In this document: positions 1 to 7,302 of the stretch, one piece after another
Layout: every line of letters begins with the position of its first letter
How positions within the stretch are numbered: position 1 is the stretch's first letter
Translations under genes and position numbers: made by a program
DNA from: Desulfobacteraceae bacterium
GTDB taxonomy: Bacteria > Desulfobacterota > DSM-4660 > Desulfatiglandales > Desulfatiglandaceae
NCBI GenBank assembly: GCA_020349865.1
Contig: CP070700.1
Coordinates: 2,263,064-2,270,921 of the forward strand
Direction of reading: 5' to 3'
DNA: 7,858 bases
Notes under the pieces: generated by a model
The model's input: the letters and a program-made list of their open reading frames with translations, nothing else
Databases searched by the model: none
What the model was told of the DNA's origin: nothing

Positions 1-348
1 ACTGACACTTCGATTATAACCAGTATTGGAAACGACTATTCCTTTGATGATGTCTTTTCCAAGCAGATAAAAGCCTTGGGAATAGAAGGGGATATTCTTT
101 TGGTTATTACGACGAGCGGTGAATCGAAAAACCTATTGTCATCCGTAAAGGCCGCCCGCAGGCTGGGGATATACACGGCTGGATTCATGGGCGGCAGCAA
201 GGGAAAGCTTGTGGATCTGGTCGATTTGGCCCTTGTTGCAAACACTGATTTGATCCCCAGGATACAGGAGGCACACATTTTGGCCGGGCATATCCTGTGT
301 CATCTGGTTGATTACATCCTTTTCAAAAGGCATTTACCGGATGAATAG
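1..348 (+). CDS. gmhA: Phosphoheptose isomerase, C-terminal part (5' end outside window)
   Basis: GmhA converts sedoheptulose 7-phosphate to D-glycero-D-manno-heptose 7-phosphate, the first step of ADP-heptose synthesis for the lipopolysaccharide inner core, in the cytoplasm. The frame is open from base 1 and runs 115 residues to a TAG, so the N-terminal part of this roughly 190-residue family is missing. Visible landmarks are the TDTSI...GNDY stretch at the start, the SIS-domain phosphosugar loop TTSGES (visible residues 37-42) and the C-terminal RIQEAH (87-92) with H92 and H97. The RIQE-x-H part is the conserved GmhA region around the metal and active site. A DnaA/DiaA-type SIS protein is the main alternative, but RIQE-x-H and the spacing favour GmhA. 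The next gene starts about 140 nt downstream, beyond weak hairpins, so cotranscription is uncertain. Confidence 0.88.
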   Translation, partial: TDTSIITSIGNDYSFDDVFSKQIKALGIEGDILLVITTSGESKNLLSSVKAARRLGIYTAGFMGGSKGKLVDLVDLALVANTDLIPRIQEAHILAGHILCHLVDYILFKRHLPDE

Positions 349-360
349 GACTCTGTAGGT

Positions 361-380
361 TCTAAGATAAATTTCTTAGA
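361..380 (+). other. Small inverted repeat after gmhA
   Basis: TCTAAG (361-366) and CTTAGA (375-380) are perfect complements around an 8-nt A/T loop, and the stem can be extended by G-U pairs. There is no T-run after it, so it is not a standard intrinsic terminator. It could be an mRNA 3'-end stabilising hairpin for gmhA, or chance. Confidence 0.3.
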
Positions 381-447
381 GTAATCTATCATACGATCCT
401 AAAATGAGGTTCTGACGCTTTTACTAAAAGAAACTGGAAATTTGAAA

Positions 448-478
448 TGGGGAACTCAATAACCCCACAATGTTTTTC
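448..478 (+). terminator. Weak terminator-like hairpin upstream of the DHS-like gene
   Basis: TGGGG (448-452) pairs with CCCCA (463-467) around a 10-nt loop. A T-run (473-477) follows after five bases. The stem is only 5 bp and the T-run is displaced, so termination would be inefficient. It lies only 6 to 15 nt before the candidate starts of the next gene, so it would act as a leader attenuator for that gene or a late terminator for gmhA. Confidence 0.35.
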
Positions 479-492
479 TGTTAGTGTACATT

Positions 493-1449
493 ATGCCTAA
501 ATGGACCCCTATATCATTAGACAAGGTAAAATCATATCCCCTGAAAGAGAGGCCTAACAAGGTAAAAGTTGACGATTTCAGCAGTGCATGGCAGCCTGGA
601 GGTTCCATGAACCAGTGGTTGAAATCGTTGCCAAAAATTCTTGCCGCAAACGATTTTGCTGAGATTGTCGACCATCTTGTACACGCCGCAGCCTCTGGAA
701 AGACAATTATCTTGGCCATGGGCGCCCATGCAATAAAGGTTGGCCTTAACCCTATTATTCTGGACCTCCTCAACCGGCGGATCATTAGCGGCGTGGCCAT
801 GAATGGCGCGGGTATAATACATGATGCGGAGGTGGCCATGGTTGGAGGCACATCAGAAGACGTGGCCTCACAAATTGAAGCCGGCAAATTCGGCATGGCT
901 GAGGAGACAGGTAGGTTTCTTAACTTAGCAATTTCTGAGGGGGCTAAACACAGCCTGGGTCTCGGCAGATCGGTCGGCGCCATGCTGATAAAGGAAAATT
1001 TCCCTTATAATCATTACAGCCTTCTGGTAAAGGCTTACGAACTCGATATTCCGGTAACGGTTCATGTGGCAATGGGAACCGATATTATCCATTTTCATCC
1101 CAATGCAGATGGGGCATCCATTGGCAGGGCCTCTCATCTGGACTTTCGCATATTTGCCCGTCTCGTTTCCGCTTTGGAGGGGGGAGTTTTTATTAATCTT
1201 GGATCTGCTGTGATACTGCCGGAAGTTTTTCTTAAGGCACTGACTCTTGTGAGGAATTTGGGATACGAAGTAAGGAACTTTACAACTGTAAATATGGATT
1301 TTATTCGGCATTATCGACCCATAACCAACGTTGTCCACCGGCCTACCCTGGATGGGGGAAAAGGTTATAATCTGGTGGGCCACCACGAAATCATGTTTCC
1401 CCTTCTGGCCGCGGCAGTTATTGAAGGATTGAACGAAATAAGTCAATAA
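493..1449 (+). CDS. Deoxyhypusine-synthase-fold protein of unknown function
   Basis: The protein has the overall pattern of the deoxyhypusine synthase (DHS) NAD-binding fold. Numbering is from the alternative GTG start at 484. The glycine-rich VGGTSEDV (120-127) followed by GKFGMAEETGRF (134-145) resembles the GGVEED...GEFSLRGKELRE region of eukaryotic DHS. IPVTVHVAMGTDIIHFHP (189-206) matches the IPVFSPALTDGS...FFHS region, and a C-terminal HEIMFPLLAAAVIE (301-314) matches the ASLVFPLLVAET end. The segment that carries the catalytic lysine in DHS (GGGVxKHHI) reads GSAVILPEVF (240-249), so that lysine appears to be replaced by leucine. Bacteria have no eIF5A, so hypusination is not expected; homospermidine-synthase-type or unrelated NAD chemistry is possible but unproven. 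No good Shine-Dalgarno stands before ATG 493 or GTG 484; ATG is preferred. fmdB follows after 19 nt. Confidence 0.8.
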   Translation: MPKWTPISLDKVKSYPLKERPNKVKVDDFSSAWQPGGSMNQWLKSLPKILAANDFAEIVDHLVHAAASGKTIILAMGAHAIKVGLNPIILDLLNRRIISGVAMNGAGIIHDAEVAMVGGTSEDVASQIEAGKFGMAEETGRFLNLAISEGAKHSLGLGRSVGAMLIKENFPYNHYSLLVKAYELDIPVTVHVAMGTDIIHFHPNADGASIGRASHLDFRIFARLVSALEGGVFINLGSAVILPEVFLKALTLVRNLGYEVRNFTTVNMDFIRHYRPITNVVHRPTLDGGKGYNLVGHHEIMFPLLAAAVIEGLNEISQ

Positions 1450-1468
1450 AGAAAAGAGGAAAGAAGCA

Positions 1469-1687
1469 ATGCCAATATATGAATATAAATGTTTGAATTG
1501 CGAAAAGGAATTTGAGACCCTCGTTTTTGGTGGGGATGATAAGGTGTCCTGCCCCCATTGCAAACGGGACAAACTGGAACGTCTCATGTCAACATGCGGC
1601 TTTAAGAGCAGCGAAAGTTTTACACCTGCCTCGGGCTCATCTGGTTGTTCTTCCTGTTCACGCACCAATTGCAGTAGTTGCCATTAA
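1469..1687 (+). CDS. FmdB-family zinc-ribbon protein
   Basis: This is a 72-residue protein opening with MPIYEYKC, the hallmark of the FmdB/CxxC_CXXC_SSSS family. Two CxxC knuckles (C8/C11 and C28/C31) should bind one zinc ion. The tail (60-71) holds a second cysteine-rich run, GCSSCSRTNCSSC, common in deltaproteobacterial members. FmdB was named as a putative regulator of formamidase/amidase operons, but the molecular role of most members is unknown; many are found beside housekeeping genes, as here. A GAGGA ribosome-binding site (1456-1460) lies 8 nt before the ATG. The gene follows the DHS-like gene by 19 nt, which suggests cotranscription. Family assignment is secure; function is not. Confidence 0.9.
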   Translation: MPIYEYKCLNCEKEFETLVFGGDDKVSCPHCKRDKLERLMSTCGFKSSESFTPASGSSGCSSCSRTNCSSCH

Positions 1688-1842
1688 AGTCTTGGACAGG
1701 ATAACAGGCTTGTAACCGTTTAGTGTTTTGAAAAATTATCATTAGATTATCTCCCTTTTTGTACTATTTTCAAATAGCTAAACTGCTACACAGGATTTGA
1801 AATTACGTAAATCCCGACAGTCCTGTCAAGAAAGGAATAGGT
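1688..1842 (+). other. Intergenic leader before ispF, weak inverted repeats only
   Basis: No coding potential is seen in these 155 nt. GGATTT (1793-1798) can pair with AAATCC (1809-1814). Alternatively ACAGGA (1790-1795) can pair with TCCTGT (1821-1826). The two pairings exclude each other and lie just before the AAAGGAA ribosome-binding site at 1831-1837. No convincing -35/-10 pair was found. A post-transcriptional switch is possible, but stems this short are also expected by chance. Confidence 0.25.
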
Positions 1843-2340
1843 TTGATTCGAATCGGTTTTGGATATGACGCACATCGTTTGGTTGAAGGGCACCCCCTAT
1901 TCCTTGGGGGAGTCAAGATCCCTCACAGACTTGGCCTGGAAGGCCATTCTGATGCAGATGTCCTGACTCATGCCATAATCGACGCTGTAATAGGTGCGCT
2001 GGGAATGGGAGATATAGGCCAGCACTTCCCTGATACGGATCCCGCATATAAGGGAGCAAGCAGCTTGTCTATGCTGAAAACGGTGGCTGGATGGATGAAA
2101 CGAGATGGATATAAGTTAAACAATCTCGATGCAACTATCGTTGCGGAAAGTCCGAAAATGGCTGCCCATCTTCCTATGATGCGTGAGAAGGTGGCTAAAG
2201 CCCTTGAAACGCATGCCAGTCAAATCAATTTCAAGGCAACCACTACCGAAGGACTGGGGTTTTGTGGAAGCGGTGAGGGAATAGAGGCCTTCGCCGTTGT
2301 CAGCCTCGTGAATATAATAGCCGAAAGTGAATCAGATTGA
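1843..2340 (+). CDS. ispF: 2-C-methyl-D-erythritol 2,4-cyclodiphosphate synthase
   Basis: IspF cyclises CDP-methylerythritol 2-phosphate to methylerythritol 2,4-cyclodiphosphate, releasing CMP, in the non-mevalonate (MEP) isoprenoid pathway. The protein is 165 residues, close to the family's usual 155-160. It carries the metal ligands D9 and H11 (GYDAHRL) and H43 (SDADVLTHAI), the FPDTDP loop (62-67) and the signature TTEGLGFCGSGEGIEA (134-149). Family homotrimers bind zinc at the D/H/H site. The start is TTG at 1843 with AAAGGAA (1831-1837) a few bases upstream; it gives the standard MIRIGFGYDAH N-terminus and no in-frame alternative fits better. ispD is not in the window. All key residues are intact. 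Confidence 0.97.
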   Translation: MIRIGFGYDAHRLVEGHPLFLGGVKIPHRLGLEGHSDADVLTHAIIDAVIGALGMGDIGQHFPDTDPAYKGASSLSMLKTVAGWMKRDGYKLNNLDATIVAESPKMAAHLPMMREKVAKALETHASQINFKATTTEGLGFCGSGEGIEAFAVVSLVNIIAESESD

Positions 2341-2479
2341 GTGCAGCTGCAACGGGTAGATTGCAAGTACTAAGTCTCCTGGATGCAGTGTTGCTCCTAG
2401 AGGAAAATACTCTCAGTAAAGATTCACGCCCAGAGGACTTGAATCTCTGATTCCAATTAAAAAACAAGGAGCGTGCTAG
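2341..2479 (+). other. Intergenic leader before cysS
   Basis: This 139-nt gap has no ORF or RNA gene that I recognise. AGATTC (2420-2425) can pair with GAATCT (2441-2446), and CAGAG (2431-2435) with CTCTG (2445-2449); the two overlap at 2445-2446 and exclude each other. There is no T-run and no T-box signature. A strong AAGGAG ribosome-binding site (2466-2471) ends the leader, 8 nt before the TTG start of cysS. Confidence 0.3.
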
Positions 2480-3934
2480 TTGACTCTGAAATTATATAAT
2501 ACGGCGATTCGGAAAAAGGAAATATTTCATCCCTTGGTGGAAGGCAAGGTAGGCATCTATGTGTGCGGGGTGACCGTCTATGATCTATGCCATATTGGTC
2601 ATGCACGGTCAGCCATCGTCTTTGATGTCCTGGTAAGATATTTACGGGCAAGGGGGTTCCATGTCACCTATGTTCGTAACTTTACTGACGTGGATGACAG
2701 GATTATTGAGAGGGCAAATAAGCTTGGAAAGGAAACCAGTGCCCTGGCCCAGGAATATATTGATGCCTTTTACGAGGATATGGAAAGGCTCTATGTATTG
2801 AAAGCTGATGTGGAACCCAGGGCCACAGAACATATTGACGGCATGATCGAGATGATCACTGATTTGTTGGACCGGGGATATGCCTATGTTGAGGCGAATG
2901 ACGTGTTCTTCTCAGTTGAAGAGTTCAATGGCTACGGCAAGCTTTCAGGGCGAAAACTTGATGATATGCAGGCGGGTAGCAGGATTGAGGTGGACAAGAA
3001 AAAAAGGCACCCCATGGATTTTGTATTGTGGAAAGGGGCAAAATCAGGGGAACCACAATGGCCAAGCCCCTGGGGTCCCGGCAGGCCCGGCTGGCACATA
3101 GAATGTTCTGTGATGAGCAACCACTATCTGGGTCCCACTTTTGATATACATGGGGGGGGCAAGGATCTTCTTTTCCCCCATCATGAGAATGAAAGGGCCC
3201 AGTCAATAGGAGCCAACAACGGCAATTTTGCTAAATATTGGGTGCATAACGGCTTTGTCATTGTTGAAGGGGAAAAAATGTCAAAATCATTGGGGAACTC
3301 TCTGACCATACGTGACGCATTAGAGTCTTATCACCCCGAGGTCCTGCGTCTTTTCCTTCTATCCAAACATTATAGGAGTCCTCTTGATTTTTCTAAAAAT
3401 CCAGTACTTGCTCTCCAGTCCGGCCTTATTCGAATTTACAGGACCCTCCAAAGGCTGGAGAATGTGTCAGGCCCCATTCAGAGAGAAAGCCTATCCGAGG
3501 TGTTTTTATCCGGAGATCAGAGTGATCCCTTCATGGAGCAGTTCGTTAACATGATGGATGATGATTTGAATACAGCAGGAGCCATTGGTCTAGTTTTTGA
3601 GAAGGTCAGACAGATGAATAAACTGCTGGACTCAAAGGAGGACCCCCCTGTTGAAATAACCGGCAGTCGGCTGGAAAATGACCGTCATCAACTTCTCATT
3701 GCAGCCCGCATTCTTGGCATTCTGCATGAGCGGCCGGATCAATTCTTCAGGCAATTGGCTGGTGCTGAGTCACCTGTGGATCGCACTGAGATTGAAAAGA
3801 TGATTGAGAACAGGGCCGCAGCAAGAGCATCCAAGGACTGGGCAAAGGCCGATGAGATCCGAGAACGTCTGAAGGGCATGGGCGTTATCCTAGAAGATGG
3901 GCCACAGGGGACCACCTGGAGACTTGATGTTTGA
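2480..3934 (+). CDS. cysS: Cysteinyl-tRNA synthetase
   Basis: CysRS charges tRNA-Cys with cysteine in the cytoplasm and is a class I aminoacyl-tRNA synthetase. The 484-residue length is typical (about 460-490). The Rossmann-fold signature is HIGH at 38-41 and the second signature is KMSKS at 266-270. The zinc site that selects cysteine is complete: C29 (GIYVCG), C209 (WHIECS), H234 and E238 (FPHHENE). The C-terminal anticodon-binding helical region ends in the usual [19 protein letters not shown] stretch (444-462) and a DGPQGTTWR tail. The start is TTG 2480, set by AAGGAG at 2466-2471 and the family N-terminus MTLKLYNT. The 3' end overlaps uvrB by 8 nt, suggesting translational coupling. Confidence 0.98.
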   Translation: MTLKLYNTAIRKKEIFHPLVEGKVGIYVCGVTVYDLCHIGHARSAIVFDVLVRYLRARGFHVTYVRNFTDVDDRIIERANKLGKETSALAQEYIDAFYEDMERLYVLKADVEPRATEHIDGMIEMITDLLDRGYAYVEANDVFFSVEEFNGYGKLSGRKLDDMQAGSRIEVDKKKRHPMDFVLWKGAKSGEPQWPSPWGPGRPGWHIECSVMSNHYLGPTFDIHGGGKDLLFPHHENERAQSIGANNGNFAKYWVHNGFVIVEGEKMSKSLGNSLTIRDALESYHPEVLRLFLLSKHYRSPLDFSKNPVLALQSGLIRIYRTLQRLENVSGPIQRESLSEVFLSGDQSDPFMEQFVNMMDDDLNTAGAIGLVFEKVRQMNKLLDSKEDPPVEITGSRLENDRHQLLIAARILGILHERPDQFFRQLAGAESPVDRTEIEKMIENRAAARASKDWAKADEIRERLKGMGVILEDGPQGTTWRLDV

Positions 3935-5921
3935 AATCATCACTGACCTTACGCCATGCGGGGACCAGCCAGAGGCTATTAAAACGCTTTCAGAGGGCGT
4001 TAAAAAAGGACTCGCTCATCAGGTTTTGCTGGGAGTCACCGGCTCTGGCAAGACCTTTACCATGGCTCATGTCATTGCCACGGTGAAAAAACCCACCCTT
4101 ATTATTGCACCCAACAAGACACTCGCAGCTCAATTATACGGGGAACTTAAGAACTTTTTCCCAAAAAACGCTGTGGAGTATTTTGTCAGCTATTACGATT
4201 ACTACCAGCCTGAAGCCTACATCCCGCAGTCAGACACTTACATCCAGAAAGACGCCCACATCAATGAACAAATCGATAAGATGAGGCATGCCGCCACAAG
4301 ATCCCTTCTCGACCGGGACGATGTGATAATTGTGGCCAGTGTATCGTGCATATATGGCTTGGGTTCGCCCGAGGCCTACCATAATATGCTCCTTTATGTA
4401 GAAAAGGAGAGTATTCTCTCAAGGGAGGATGCAGTTAAAAAGCTTGTGGAGATCCACTACGAGCGGGGTGAAATTGACTTTCATAGAGGCCGCTTTCGTG
4501 TCCGAGGAGATGTCTTGGATATCTACCCTGTTCACGAGGAAGACCGAGCAGTGCGTATCAGTTTTTTCGGGGATATGATCGAAGCTATTCAGGAGATTGA
4601 CCCGTTAACCGGAAAGGCCATCAAGGCCCTCAACCGGATAACAATTTATCCTGCGACCCATTATGTTACTACCGTTGATATCCGTGAAAGGGCCATCCGC
4701 CAAATAAGGGAAGAACTCGAAGAACAGATCCAGCACTTCCGTTCACAGAACAAACTATTAGAGGCGCAACGTATTGAGGAGCGCACCCGGTTCGATTTGG
4801 AAATGATGATGGAGATGGGTTATTGCCATGGGATTGAAAACTATTCGAGGCACCTGACCGGCAGGGCGTCCGGGGAACATCCGCCAACACTTCTCGATTA
4901 CTTTCCTAAAGATTTTTTAGTTATTATTGATGAAAGCCATATTACCATACCACAGTTAAATGGCATGTACAAGGGTGATCGATCCAGGAAAGAGACCCTT
5001 GTAACCTATGGATTTCGGCTTCCCTCTGCCCTCGATAACAGGCCACTTAAATTTGAAGAATTTGAAGAGAAGGTCAAACAGAGCGTCTATGTTTCGGCTA
5101 CCCCTGGCCCCTATGAGTTCCAAAAGGCACAGGCCATAACAGAACAAATCGTGAGACCCACAGGTTTAACAGACCCCACGGTTATCATCCGGCCTGCAAC
5201 AAATCAGGTGGATGACCTGCTGGGTTGGATTAGAGAGCGGGTGGAACAAAACGAGCGGGTCCTTGTGACCACTTTGACAAAAAAAATGGCCGAGGATCTT
5301 ACTGAGTATTACTCGGACCTGGGTGTAAATGTACGATATATGCATTCAGACATAAAGACCATTGAGAGAATGGACATCATCCGGGATCTTAGATTAGGGG
5401 CCTTCGATGTCTTGGTGGGCATCAATCTTTTGAGGGAAGGTCTTGATCTGCCCGAGGTCTCTCTTGTCGCTATACTTGACGCGGATAAGGAGGGATTTCT
5501 CCGTTCAGAAAGATCACTTATCCAGACATGTGGAAGGGCAGCCAGGAATATTAACGGGACCGTAGTGCTTTATGCGGACCGGATAACCGAATCAATAAAA
5601 AGGGCAATGGATGAAAGCAATCGACGCCGCGAAATCCAGGTAGAATATAACAGAATTTATCACATCACGCCCACTTCCATCAAAAAAAATATAGATGATA
5701 TACTGGGCTCCGTCTATGAAGCTGATTACGTGACGATCCCTGCCGTGGCAGAAGACGAAGGCGAATATGTGTCACCAGAGCGCCTTGATGAGATGATTGA
5801 GGATCTCACAGCCAGGATGAAGGCCGCGGCTGCAAGATTGGAGTTTGAGGAAGCAGCCCTTTTGAGGGACCGGATAGGGGTGCTTGAAAAAAAGGAGCTT
5901 GAATTTTTATCTGTTTTTTAA
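3927..5921 (+). CDS. uvrB: Excinuclease ABC subunit B
   Basis: UvrB is the helicase-like damage-verification subunit of UvrABC nucleotide excision repair; it is loaded by UvrA and positions UvrC. At 664 residues it is full length. It shows Walker A GVTGSGKT (36-43), the beta-hairpin region [12 protein letters not shown] (89-100) that inserts between DNA strands, DESH (335-338), [13 protein letters not shown] (361-373), VSATPG (389-394), [15 protein letters not shown] (447-461), the motif VI region QTCGRAARN (533-541) and a C-terminal UVR domain (about 617-652) for UvrC contact. The ATG at 3927 lies inside the end of cysS, with TGGAG (3917-3921) as ribosome-binding site. An in-frame ATG further upstream at 3897 would add ten residues unlike the family and is not preferred. 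Motif VI has Cys where many UvrBs have Ile; otherwise it is canonical. Confidence 0.98.
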   Translation: MFEIITDLTPCGDQPEAIKTLSEGVKKGLAHQVLLGVTGSGKTFTMAHVIATVKKPTLIIAPNKTLAAQLYGELKNFFPKNAVEYFVSYYDYYQPEAYIPQSDTYIQKDAHINEQIDKMRHAATRSLLDRDDVIIVASVSCIYGLGSPEAYHNMLLYVEKESILSREDAVKKLVEIHYERGEIDFHRGRFRVRGDVLDIYPVHEEDRAVRISFFGDMIEAIQEIDPLTGKAIKALNRITIYPATHYVTTVDIRERAIRQIREELEEQIQHFRSQNKLLEAQRIEERTRFDLEMMMEMGYCHGIENYSRHLTGRASGEHPPTLLDYFPKDFLVIIDESHITIPQLNGMYKGDRSRKETLVTYGFRLPSALDNRPLKFEEFEEKVKQSVYVSATPGPYEFQKAQAITEQIVRPTGLTDPTVIIRPATNQVDDLLGWIRERVEQNERVLVTTLTKKMAEDLTEYYSDLGVNVRYMHSDIKTIERMDIIRDLRLGAFDVLVGINLLREGLDLPEVSLVAILDADKEGFLRSERSLIQTCGRAARNINGTVVLYADRITESIKRAMDESNRRREIQVEYNRIYHITPTSIKKNIDDILGSVYEADYVTIPAVAEDEGEYVSPERLDEMIEDLTARMKAAAARLEFEEAALLRDRIGVLEKKELEFLSVF

Positions 5922-5925
5922 AACG

Positions 5926-5952
5926 CCAATCCCTGCATTCAACAAAGATTGG
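5926..5952. terminator. Possible bidirectional terminator between convergent uvrB and fabD-like gene
   Basis: CCAATC (5926-5931) and GATTGG (5947-5952) form a perfect 6-bp inverted repeat, with a further G-U pair and a 15-nt loop. TTTCTGTATTTATT follows on the + strand, and the - strand side continues into TTTT. The position, just after the uvrB stop and before the end of the - strand gene, fits a shared terminator. The stem is short, so confidence is moderate. Confidence 0.45.
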
Positions 5953-5982
5953 TTTCTGTATTTATTCGCATTCTGTTCATTA

Positions 5983-7011
5983 TTACTGGGATTCACCCTG
6001 AGAGATGTCTTCAGATAAATCCTTTGTTTGTTTTTCTAATTCATTCACTGTTTTTTCAAGAGACTCCACATCTTCAACATTCAAACACGATATCGATGTG
6101 TCAATATCTTTAATCATATTACTTAAAACCCTCTTTGGGCCGACTTCTATAAACAATCCCCCTCCATTACCAATCACCTTCTCAACGGAGCCTCTCCAAT
6201 CAACAATCTTAAAAATCTGTTCGTAAAGCTCTTTTCTGATATGATTAGGGTCTACGATAGCATCTGTTGATACATTTGCTATGACTGGTTTTGAACCAAT
6301 TGAAAGTCGGCTTTTCTCTAATTCTTTTTTGAGCTTCTCTGCAGCTGGCCTCATAATAGGGGTATGAAAGGGACCCTCCACTTTTAAAATCGTTGCCAAC
6401 TTGCCTTCCTTCTTTAATTCTTTTGACAGCTCAGCTAATTTCTTTTTGGATCCTCCAATGACAATCTGTTTTTTAGTATTGTTCAATGTGACATATAGTT
6501 CAAAATCTTTGCATAGATCACATATCCTCTTATAATTTAAATTTCTTTTTTTATCCACGATCGCCATAAGTCCGGCACCTGGGTACCCTTTACCCAATTC
6601 TGTCATAAAGAATGCTCTTTTTGCCACAAGCTTCAAACAAGTTTCAAAATCCATCACTCCGGAAATTAATAATGCCGTATATTCACCCAAACTGTGCCCT
6701 GCCAACAGGGAAACATTTAGATCGATATTGCGCTCCTCGCATTTTTCTTCGAGCGCCTTATAGCATGCATAGCTCGTGGTTAGCACAGCGGGTTGGGTAA
6801 AGATGGTTTTGTCCAGAACAGTCCTGTGCATAATCTTTTTCCCAAACCCAGGCTTTTTAAAGCATTGCTCAGAAATTTTATATCCAAGAACTCGATCTGC
6901 CCGATCATATATGTCCCGAACAATCTTGAATTTTTCATGGAGTTCTTTCCCCATACCCACATATTGTGAGCCTTGTCCGGGAAAAACCAGTATAATCTTT
7001 TTATTTTTCAT
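5983..7011 (-). CDS. Malonyl-CoA:ACP acyltransferase (FabD-type, stand-alone AT)
   Basis: This family moves malonyl groups from CoA to the phosphopantetheine arm of an acyl carrier protein for fatty-acid or polyketide synthesis. The 342-residue protein has the FPGQGSQYVGMG N-terminus (10-21), the nucleophile elbow GHSLGEY with S107, R132 (the arginine that binds the malonyl carboxylate), H216 in GPFHTPIM, Q265 in the YEQIFKIVDW segment, and the IEVGPKRVL end (288-296). All catalytic residues are present. It is somewhat longer than FabD (about 310), with a basic insertion near 50-70 and an acidic tail. About 13% of residues are lysine and the gene is visibly richer in A+T than cysS or uvrB, which hints at transfer. 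No ACP, KS or other fab gene is in the window, so housekeeping FabD and trans-AT polyketide loading cannot be told apart. The ATG at 7011 has no good Shine-Dalgarno; see the inserted element and riboswitch upstream. Confidence 0.93.
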   Translation of the reverse strand: MKNKKIILVFPGQGSQYVGMGKELHEKFKIVRDIYDRADRVLGYKISEQCFKKPGFGKKIMHRTVLDKTIFTQPAVLTTSYACYKALEEKCEERNIDLNVSLLAGHSLGEYTALLISGVMDFETCLKLVAKRAFFMTELGKGYPGAGLMAIVDKKRNLNYKRICDLCKDFELYVTLNNTKKQIVIGGSKKKLAELSKELKKEGKLATILKVEGPFHTPIMRPAAEKLKKELEKSRLSIGSKPVIANVSTDAIVDPNHIRKELYEQIFKIVDWRGSVEKVIGNGGGLFIEVGPKRVLSNMIKDIDTSISCLNVEDVESLEKTVNELEKQTKDLSEDISQGESQ

Positions 7012-7016
7012 GTCTT
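7009..7016. repeat. Left copy of the 8-bp direct repeat flanking the MITE-like element (probable target-site duplication)
   Basis: CATGTCTT here is repeated exactly at 7208-7215. This copy contains the start codon of the - strand acyltransferase gene (CAT at 7009-7011). Confidence 0.6.
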
Positions 7017-7207
7017 AATGAACTCGTAAAAAGTCTTTAATTAGACAGCACAGTAAAAAGCTCCAGATGTAAGGCGCGCGAATCTTTAGGAATGAGGCGT
7101 ACTTATACGTACGTCGGAATGACTAAAGATGAAGCGCAACGCAGCCCTTCGGCTATGCTCAGGGCCGCGAGCCTGTCGAGCGGCAGATGGACTTTTTACG
7201 AAGCCGT
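7017..7207. mobile_element. MITE-like non-autonomous repeat with 12-bp terminal inverted repeats
   Basis: TCGTAAAAAGTC (7024-7035) and GACTTTTTACGA (7190-7201) are perfect inverted repeats near the two ends of a segment bounded by the 8-bp direct repeat CATGTCTT. There is no gene inside. The interior holds a two-stage hairpin: ATCTTTAG (7082-7089) pairs with CTAAAGAT (7123-7130), then a purine-rich internal loop, then GGCGTAC (7096-7102) pairs with GTACGTC (7109-7115) around a 6-nt loop. Further right, GCCCT/AGGGC (7144-7148/7161-7165) or GCCGC/GCGGC (7164-7168/7180-7184) can form. The outermost few bases do not match well, so the exact ends are uncertain; a 5-bp duplication (GTCTT) with ends at ATGA is an alternative. 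An autonomous transposase would have to act in trans. Confidence 0.72.
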
Positions 7208-7215
7208 CATGTCTT
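7208..7215. repeat. Right copy of the 8-bp direct repeat (probable target-site duplication)
   Basis: Exact copy of CATGTCTT at 7009-7016. On the - strand it reads AAGACATG, so it carries a second, orphan copy of the start codon. From that ATG the frame reads M-T-A-S and then stops at TAA (7198-7196) inside the inverted repeat. Confidence 0.6.
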
Positions 7216-7264
7216 TGAAATCTCTATTTATTACTATAAACTTTTATTTTCATTCCTTAAACAG

Positions 7265-7298
7265 AAACGTCTTTGAGCACCCTCACCCAAAGACGTTT
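7265..7298 (-). terminator. Intrinsic terminator hairpin downstream of the riboswitch
   Basis: AAACGTCTTTG (7265-7275) and CAAAGACGTTT (7288-7298) are perfect 11-bp complements around a 12-nt loop. On the - strand the hairpin starts about 5 nt after the outer helix of the riboswitch and ends in GTTTCTGTTT, so it is the likely expression platform. On the + strand the right arm runs into TTTTT, so it could also stop transcription entering from the left. No stem is shared with the riboswitch core, so how ligand binding would control it is not obvious. Confidence 0.8.
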
Positions 7299-7302
7299 TT
7301 CA

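Noticed and set aside
493..1449. Genuine deoxyhypusine synthase
   Set aside because: The catalytic lysine segment is not conserved and bacteria have no eIF5A, so only fold-level similarity is claimed.
925..1668. 247-codon open frame on the - strand
   Set aside because: It lies entirely opposite the DHS-like gene and fmdB, both of which have family support. The translation shows no recognisable domain.
1816..1827. GACAGTCCTGTC near-palindrome as an operator for ispF
   Set aside because: The dyad is short and imperfect at its centre, and no promoter was found next to it. It is not enough to call a site.
2341..2479. T-box or tRNA-like element before cysS
   Set aside because: No T-box consensus, specifier loop or tRNA cloverleaf could be found; only short, mutually exclusive stems are present, with no terminator.
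3897..3926. Upstream ATG as the uvrB start
   Set aside because: It would add ten residues unlike the family N-terminus. ATG 3927 has a ribosome-binding site and gives the normal MFEIITD...GDQPEAI start.
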